From positions 1-9,985 of the forward strand of contig JALOQG010000064.1 in the NCBI GenBank assembly GCA_025453505.1: a stretch of DNA of 9,985 bases, in the 5' to 3' direction. The notes under the pieces are model-generated. The model had not been told where the DNA came from. It saw nothing but the letters and a program-made list of their open reading frames with translations, and did not search any database. Both the position numbers and the translations under genes were made by a program. Source of the DNA: Myxococcota bacterium (GTDB lineage: Bacteria > Myxococcota_A > UBA9160 > PR03). Numbering within the stretch: position 1 is the first letter of the stretch; every line of letters begins with the position of its first letter. Of this stretch, positions 6,123 to 9,985 are shown one piece after another.

Positions 6123-7092
6123 GCCGCCGCTCTGGCGTCGCGACGACGCGCCGATCCGGATCGGCGTCTCGACGTGCCTGCTCGGCCAACCGGTGCGCTG
6201 GGACGGCGGACACAAGCGCGACGCCTTCCTCGCCGACCAGCTCGCGCCCTTCGTCGAGTGGGTGCCGGTGTGTCCGGAGCTGGAGATCGGCCTCGGCGTG
6301 CCGCGCGAGACGATCCGACTCGAGCGCCACGACGGCGCGCTGCGCCTCGTCGCGTCGCGCAGCGGCGCCGATCACACGCAACGCATGCAGCACTTCGCGC
6401 AGCGCCGCGTGCGCGAGCTGGAGCGGCTCGATCTGTGCGGCTACGTGCTGAAGAAGAGTTCGCCGAGCTGCGGTCTCGAGCGCGTGCCCGTGCGCAACGA
6501 GAAGGGCGTGCCGGAGAAGAACGGCCGCGGCGTCTTCGCACAGGTGCTGCTCGACGCGGCGCCATCGCTTCCGGTCGAAGAAGAGGGACGCCTGAACGAT
6601 CCGCGCCTGCGCGAGAACTGGATCGAGCGCGTCTTCGCCTTCCGGCGCTTGCGGTCGCTCTTCGCCGGCCGCTTCGATCTCGGCGAGCTGGTGCGCTTCC
6701 ACACCGCGCACAAGCTGCAGATCCTGGCGCACGCGCCGAAGGACTACGCCGCGCTGGGACGCGTCGTGGCGACCGCGAAGGCGCTCCCGCGCGCGGAGCT
6801 TCGCGAGCGTTACGCGACCGGCTTCATGCAGGCGCTGCGCCCGATCGCGACGCCGCGCCGGCAGGTCAACGTGCTGCACCACGTGCTGGGCCACTTCCGA
6901 CGTCTGCTCGACGACGCGGCGCGACACGAGCTGGTCGCGTTGATCGACGACTACGCACGCGGACTCGTCCCGTTGATCGTGCCGATCACGCTGATCCGGC
7001 ACCACGTACGGCGGCTCGGCGTCGCGTATCTCGCCGGTCAGGTGTATCTCGAGCCGCACCCCAAGGAGCTGATGCTCCGCAACCGGGTCTGA
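6067..7092 (+). CDS. rudS: DUF523-DUF1722 fusion, RudS-like tRNA 4-thiouridine desulfidase
   Basis: 341 residues. The start ATG at 6067 lies 56 bp inside the end of phrB and follows a very strong GGGAGGAGG, which decides the start; conserved sequence begins near residue 30 (IRIGVSTCLLG). The DUF523/TudS domain spans about 30-165: C37, C69 (in PVCPELEIGLGVPRE) and C135 (in SSPSCG) are the expected [4Fe-4S] ligands. C124 is an extra cysteine. The DUF1722 domain follows at about 198-330, with FHTAHKLQILAH and a C-terminal HHVRRLGVAYLAGQVYL. TudS proteins desulfurate thiouracils, and the DUF1722-fused RudS type removes sulfur from 4-thiouridine in tRNA. That base is the near-UV target of bacterial tRNA, so a gene overlapping photolyase makes sense. 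In E. coli a DUF1722 protein (YbgA) also neighbours phr. Activity is inferred from family. Confidence 0.88.
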   Translation: MARAGRSRAAAAKISTSSEPPLWRRDDAPIRIGVSTCLLGQPVRWDGGHKRDAFLADQLAPFVEWVPVCPELEIGLGVPRETIRLERHDGALRLVASRSGADHTQRMQHFAQRRVRELERLDLCGYVLKKSSPSCGLERVPVRNEKGVPEKNGRGVFAQVLLDAAPSLPVEEEGRLNDPRLRENWIERVFAFRRLRSLFAGRFDLGELVRFHTAHKLQILAHAPKDYAALGRVVATAKALPRAELRERYATGFMQALRPIATPRRQVNVLHHVLGHFRRLLDDAARHELVALIDDYARGLVPLIVPITLIRHHVRRLGVAYLAGQVYLEPHPKELMLRNRV

Positions 7093-7099
7093 GGGACGC

Positions 7100-7777
7100 A
7101 TGCACGCCGTCGATCGACTGCTCTCCATCATGGCGCGCCTGCGCGATCCCGAAGGCGGCTGTCCCTGGGACCTGGAACAGGACTTCGCGAGCATCGCGCC
7201 GCACACGCTCGAAGAGGCCTACGAGGTGGACGACGCGATCGCGCGCGGCGACTTCGAAGCGCTGCGCGAAGAGCTCGGCGATCTGCTGCTGCAGGTCGTC
7301 TTCCACGCGCAGATGGCGCACGAGCGCGGTCTCTTCGATTTCGAGGCGGTCGCCGCGACGCTCTGCGAGAAGCTGGTGCGCCGTCATCCCCACGTGTACG
7401 GGGACGCGGCCGTCGCGACCGCGGCGGACCAGACCCGGTTGTGGGAGGAGCTGAAGGCGAAGGAGCGCGCCGAGAAGGCGGAGCACGGCGCGGCCCCGAG
7501 CGCGCTCGACGGCATCGCGCGCGGACTGCCCGCCTTGCTGCGCGCGCAGAAGCTGCTGCGTCGCATCGCTCGAGCGGGCTTGCCCGCTCGCCCACCCGCT
7601 GCCGAGGCGGCGTCGGAGGCGTTCCGCAGCAAGCCGAGCGAGGCGTCGCTCGGCGCGCTGCTGCTCGCGCTCGCCGCCGAGGCGGGCCGGCACGGCCTCG
7701 ACGCCGAGCGCGCGCTGCGTCGTGCGAGCGAGGCGCTCGAAGCCGCCGCACGTGCGTCCGAGGACTCGACGCGCTGA
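7100..7777 (+). CDS. mazG: MazG family nucleoside triphosphate pyrophosphohydrolase
   Basis: 225 residues, ATG at 7100, 7 bp after rudS with GAGGGA just before it. The N-terminal MazG domain is complete: LRDPEGGCPWDLEQ at 14-27, metal-binding E38-E39-x-x-E42 and E58-x-x-D61 (EELGDLLLQVVFHAQ), then HPHVYGD at 96-102. The C-terminal repeat is reduced. After RAQKLLRRIARAG (148-160) the usual G-F-D-W...E-E-x-x-E part is replaced by a short Pro/Ala run, and the second E-E-L-G-D reads E-A-S-L-G-A (181-186), losing the metal ligands. E. coli MazG has 263 residues and relies on its C-terminal domain for catalysis, so if this protein is active it should use the N-terminal site. It hydrolyses NTPs or dNTPs to monophosphate and pyrophosphate, cleaning damaged nucleotides or lowering (p)ppGpp. 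It is the last gene of the phr unit. Confidence 0.93.
   Translation: MHAVDRLLSIMARLRDPEGGCPWDLEQDFASIAPHTLEEAYEVDDAIARGDFEALREELGDLLLQVVFHAQMAHERGLFDFEAVAATLCEKLVRRHPHVYGDAAVATAADQTRLWEELKAKERAEKAEHGAAPSALDGIARGLPALLRAQKLLRRIARAGLPARPPAAEAASEAFRSKPSEASLGALLLALAAEAGRHGLDAERALRRASEALEAAARASEDSTR
7571..7590. repeat. 20-bp palindrome inside mazG
   Basis: Perfect 9-bp arms CGAGCGGGC and GCCCGCTCG around a TT centre. It encodes part of ARAGLPAR at residues 157-164, exactly where the MazG C-terminal domain loses its conserved sequence. Its architecture (9 + TT + 9, core GCTTGC) is the same as the hairpin at 927-946, although the outer bases differ. It could be a remnant of a small inserted palindromic element or a chance feature of GC-rich coding sequence. 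Only two such sites were noticed. Confidence 0.5.
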
Positions 7778-7779
7778 GT

Positions 7780-8202
7780 TCAGGCGATCCGGAAGAAGGG
7801 CACGGACGCCGTTTCCGAAACCGGCACGAGCTCCACCGCGACGGGCAGCTCGAGGCGCAGCGCCGCGGGATCCGCATCGAGCAGCCCGGCCGCCAGCCGC
7901 ACGCCCTCGTCGGTTTCGACGACGGCGACCACGTACGGTGTCGCGAGACCCGGCATCGAGGCCTGGTGCGTCACCGTCCACGAGAAGAGTCGCCCGCGAC
8001 CGCTCGACGGCTCCCAGCTCCACGCCGCCGACCCGCACGCCGCGCAGGTGTGGCGCGGCAGATGCCGCCACGTCCGGCACGCATCGCAGCGCTGGAAGTG
8101 GAGCCGGCCCCGCGCGCACGCGGCGTAGAACTCCACCGCGAGCGGATCCATCTCCTTCGAGAGCATCGGGCGCGGTGCGCCTGCGTGCGCGGCGTCAGAC
8201 AT
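7780..8202 (-). CDS. Zn-ribbon/OB-fold protein (DUF35 family), partner of the thiolase-like protein
   Basis: 140 residues, ATG at 8202-8200, overlapping the end of the thiolase-like gene by 8 bp. The N-terminal helix (LAVEFYAACARGRLHFQRC) leads to a rubredoxin-like zinc ribbon with C39-x-x-C42 and C53-x-x-C56. An OB-fold beta barrel follows (WSWEPSSGRGRLFSWTVTHQ... to the end). DUF35 proteins bind acyl-CoA and form complexes with thiolase-fold enzymes; examples are ChsH2-DUF35 with the aldolase Ltp2 in steroid side-chain degradation and the archaeal HMG-CoA synthase/thiolase complex. Gene order and overlap here indicate a stoichiometric partner of the upstream protein. The exact substrate is not readable. 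It ends 2 bp from the convergent mazG stop. Confidence 0.92.
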   Translation of the reverse strand: MSDAAHAGAPRPMLSKEMDPLAVEFYAACARGRLHFQRCDACRTWRHLPRHTCAACGSAAWSWEPSSGRGRLFSWTVTHQASMPGLATPYVVAVVETDEGVRLAAGLLDADPAALRLELPVAVELVPVSETASVPFFRIA

Positions 8203-9364
8203 CGCGGCGCAGGATCGCGAGCGAGCCGTCGCCCATGTCGCCCCAGCCGGTCACGAGACCGAGCGCGGCGTCGGGAACCTGGGCGGGCCCGGCGTCGTGG
8301 CGGAGCTGCCGTACCGCCTCGACGACGTGATTGATGCCCCACGTGTGCGCCTGCGAGAGCAGTCCGCCGTGCGTGTTGATCGGAAGCGCGCCGCCGCGCT
8401 CGATGCGGCCGTCGCGCACGAAGTCGCCGACCTCGCCGCGACCGCACAGGCCGAGCGCTTCGATCTGGAGCAGCACGACGTAGGTGAAGCAGTCGTAGAT
8501 CTCGGCGAAGTCGAGTTCGTCGGGGCGGATGCCGGCCATCTCGAAGGCGCGCGGCGCGGCGTCGCTGAGACCGACACGGAACGGATCGCGCCGGCTCGGG
8601 ATGTCGTCGGCGGGGTAGGGATGTCCCTCGGCGGCGGCGAGGATGCGCACGCACGGGTGCGGGAGATCGCGCGCGCGTTCGGCGCTGGTCACGACCACCG
8701 CCGCGGCGCCGTCCGTCTCCACGCAGCAGTCGAGCAGGCGGAACGGCTCCGAGATCCAGCGCGACGCCAGATAGGCGTCGAGGTCGAGCGGGCGGCCGCG
8801 CATCAGCGCGGACGGATTGTCCTGCGCGTGTTTGCGACACGCGACGGCGACGGCTCCCATCGCCTCGTGGCCGACTCCGTGGAGCTGCATGTGGCGCGTG
8901 GCCAGCCACGCGTACATCTGCACCGGGCGGAACGCGGCGTAGGGCAGGTAGAAGTCGCGCAGCGTGTGCGTCATCGGGTTCGCGCCGAGCGAACGGGCGG
9001 CGCGCGAGCCGGCGCGGAAGTCCGAGTAGCCGTTCCAGCCGAGCACGATCAGTACGTGCTTCGCGACGCCCGCGCTGATCGCCATCGCCGCGCTCTGCAG
9101 CGCCGCGGTCGGGCTGGCGCCGCCCATCTGAACCGTCACCGCATAGTGCAGCGGGTCGATCCCGAGGTGGATCGCGAGCTCTTCGGCGTACGTGTAGATC
9201 GGCGGCGCGATCAGGCCGTCGACGTCGCGCGGCGCGAGCCCCGCATCCGCGATCGCCTTCTGGGCCGCCTCCACCATCTGCTCGAGCGCCGATCGTCCGG
9301 CGCCCCGCACATACGCGGTCTCCCCGATACCGGCGATCGCCGCCCTGTCGCGAAAGGCGCTCAC
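8195..9364 (-). CDS. Thiolase-superfamily protein lacking the usual nucleophilic cysteine (SCP-x/Ltp2-like)
   Basis: 389 residues, GTG at 9364-9362, with GGAG 7 bases before it and a 4-bp GTGA overlap with the hydrolase stop. It has the SCP2-thiolase pattern: AAIAGIGETAYVRGAGRS at the start, LLDCCVETDGAAAVVV near 210-225, EIYDCFTY at 288-295, and LPINTHGGLLSQAHTWGINH at 327-346. At the nucleophile elbow, where degradative thiolases have a C-x-S-G-type motif, it reads VQMGGASPTAAL (78-89), with no cysteine. The same loss is seen in Ltp2-type aldolases that cleave beta-hydroxyacyl-CoA by retro-aldol chemistry, using tyrosines such as the one matching Y290. With its DUF35 partner this may be an acyl-CoA aldolase rather than a true thiolase. 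It may act on steroid, terpenoid or other branched acyl-CoA. Family certain, reaction inferred. Confidence 0.9.
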   Translation of the reverse strand: MSAFRDRAAIAGIGETAYVRGAGRSALEQMVEAAQKAIADAGLAPRDVDGLIAPPIYTYAEELAIHLGIDPLHYAVTVQMGGASPTAALQSAAMAISAGVAKHVLIVLGWNGYSDFRAGSRAARSLGANPMTHTLRDFYLPYAAFRPVQMYAWLATRHMQLHGVGHEAMGAVAVACRKHAQDNPSALMRGRPLDLDAYLASRWISEPFRLLDCCVETDGAAAVVVTSAERARDLPHPCVRILAAAEGHPYPADDIPSRRDPFRVGLSDAAPRAFEMAGIRPDELDFAEIYDCFTYVVLLQIEALGLCGRGEVGDFVRDGRIERGGALPINTHGGLLSQAHTWGINHVVEAVRQLRHDAGPAQVPDAALGLVTGWGDMGDGSLAILRRDV

Positions 9365-9985
9365 CGGAGGTCTCCGAGGAAATCGATCACCGCCGCGCTG
9401 AAGCGGTCGTTGCGGTCGCCGGCGACCATGTGGCCGGCGTCGGTGACGTCGGCGAAGCGCGCGTGCGGGACGAGCGAGAGGAACTCGTGCGCGCCTTCTT
9501 GCGAGAGGAGATCCGAGAGACCGCCGCGCACGAGCAGCGTCGGCTGGTGCAGGTTGCGCGCCGCCGCGCGCATGCGATCCGTGTCCTGGCCGGGCCGCGG
9601 TCCGTGGCCGGGCTCGAGGAAGGCGGGATCCCAGTGCCAGCGCCAGCGGCCTTCGGGCGTGCGGCGCAGGTTGCGCGCGAGACCGCTGAGATCGCTCGGG
9701 CGGCGCCGGTGCGGCAGGTACGCCGCGACGGCGTCGGCCGCTTCGTCGAGCGACGCGAACCCTTCGGGCTTGTCCTGCATGAACTGGATGATGCGCACCG
9801 CGCCGCCGATCTCGATCTTCGGCGCGATGTCCACGAGCACGAGGGCGGACGCGATCGACGGGTGCGATTCGCCCTCCGCGATCAGCGACGCGATGCCGCC
9901 GAGCGAAGCGCCGACGAGCACCGGGGGCGCGCCGAGCGATGCGACGACGCAGCGCACGTCCTCGACGAAGGCGTCGACCGAGTAG
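9361..9985 (-). CDS. Alpha/beta-fold hydrolase (5' end beyond window)
   Basis: The reading frame is open at the right edge, and the last 207 or so residues are present, ending at TGA 9363-9361. The nucleophile elbow reads VLVGASLGGIAS, with the serine codon at 9904-9906 (G-x-S-x-G). An acid candidate is D in LLVRGGLSDLLS, and the base is H in DAGHMVAGDRNDRF, so a complete Ser-Asp-His triad is likely. A variable cap region (about FMQDKPEGFASLDEAADAVAAYLPH) lies between. These enzymes hydrolyse esters, thioesters, epoxides or C-C bonds; none can be chosen here. The 4-bp overlap with the thiolase-like gene suggests a shared catabolic operon, perhaps acting on the same acyl-CoA or its ester precursor. 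The oxyanion-hole HG region and the start lie outside the window. Confidence 0.9.
   Translation of the reverse strand, partial: YSVDAFVEDVRCVVASLGAPPVLVGASLGGIASLIAEGESHPSIASALVLVDIAPKIEIGGAVRIIQFMQDKPEGFASLDEAADAVAAYLPHRRRPSDLSGLARNLRRTPEGRWRWHWDPAFLEPGHGPRPGQDTDRMRAAARNLHQPTLLVRGGLSDLLSQEGAHEFLSLVPHARFADVTDAGHMVAGDRNDRFSAAVIDFLGDLR

Noticed and set aside
4560..6215. N-terminal extension of the CarH-like protein reading back through the promoter and phrB
   Set aside because: The extension is antisense to photolyase and has no conserved sequence; the family normally starts a few residues before the MerR helix-turn-helix, which the GTG at 4559 provides.
5722..7206. Long open frame on the minus strand across phrB and rudS
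   Set aside because: It is antisense to two clearly conserved genes, its translation is a low-complexity Arg/Ala/Gly-rich string with no domain, and such frames are expected in GC-rich coding DNA.
8297..9985. Very long open frame on the plus strand opposite the thiolase and hydrolase genes
   Set aside because: It is a shadow of the minus-strand genes, which carry catalytic motifs and coupled starts; the translation is rich in Arg, Ala, His and Val without recognisable motifs.
1..9985. Mobile elements, CRISPR arrays, tRNA or rRNA genes
   Set aside because: No transposase or integrase motifs, no regularly spaced repeats and no tRNA-like cloverleaf or rRNA sequence were seen; the window is almost filled by ordinary protein genes.

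Overview
This is a very GC-rich, densely coded stretch of bacterial chromosome with short intergenic gaps, 4-bp stop/start overlaps and GTG/TTG starts. The gene mix (enoyl-CoA hydratase, a thiolase-like protein with a DUF35 partner, a CarH/LitR-type regulator, photolyase) suits an environmental, aerobic, high-GC proteobacterium or a myxobacterium/Binatota-like lineage. The sequence alone does not fix the taxon. I see no rRNA, tRNA, CRISPR array, insertion sequence or integrase.

Layout. (1) At the left edge is the 3' end of an enoyl-CoA hydratase/isomerase gene (+). (2) Six minus-strand genes run leftwards from about 4559 to 260: a B12-binding MerR regulator of the CarH/LitR type, a PlsC-type acyltransferase, a SRPBCC protein, a DUF1295 membrane reductase-like protein, a DCC-family (DUF393) thiol protein and a YhhN/lysoplasmalogenase-like membrane protein. 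The first five are joined by 4-bp stop/start overlaps. The last is reached across a 32-bp gap that holds a hairpin containing its Shine-Dalgarno sequence. (3) Diverging from the regulator across 84 bp is a plus-strand unit: class I DNA photolyase, a DUF523-DUF1722 fusion like the tRNA 4-thiouridine desulfidase RudS, and mazG. (4) Converging on mazG with a 2-bp gap is a minus-strand unit of an alpha/beta hydrolase (cut by the right edge), a thiolase-superfamily protein without the usual active-site cysteine, and a DUF35 zinc-ribbon/OB-fold protein.

How it may work. The centre looks like a light-response module. The regulator has a MerR DNA-binding domain plus the Wx9EH and ExHxxG motifs of adenosylcobalamin photoreceptors. 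The divergent promoter region is an AT-rich island with a TGTCAA-N9-TTGACA dyad whose two arms read as outward-facing -35 elements. Photolyase repairs UV damage. A RudS-like enzyme would remove 4-thiouridine, the near-UV target in tRNA, and MazG cleans nucleotide pools. The regulator's own operon is rich in membrane and lipid-type genes and ends in a lysoplasmalogenase-family protein, so the main hypothesis is a light-controlled lipid-remodelling operon coupled to DNA/RNA photoprotection. Protein family calls are strong; the regulatory and physiological links are inference.
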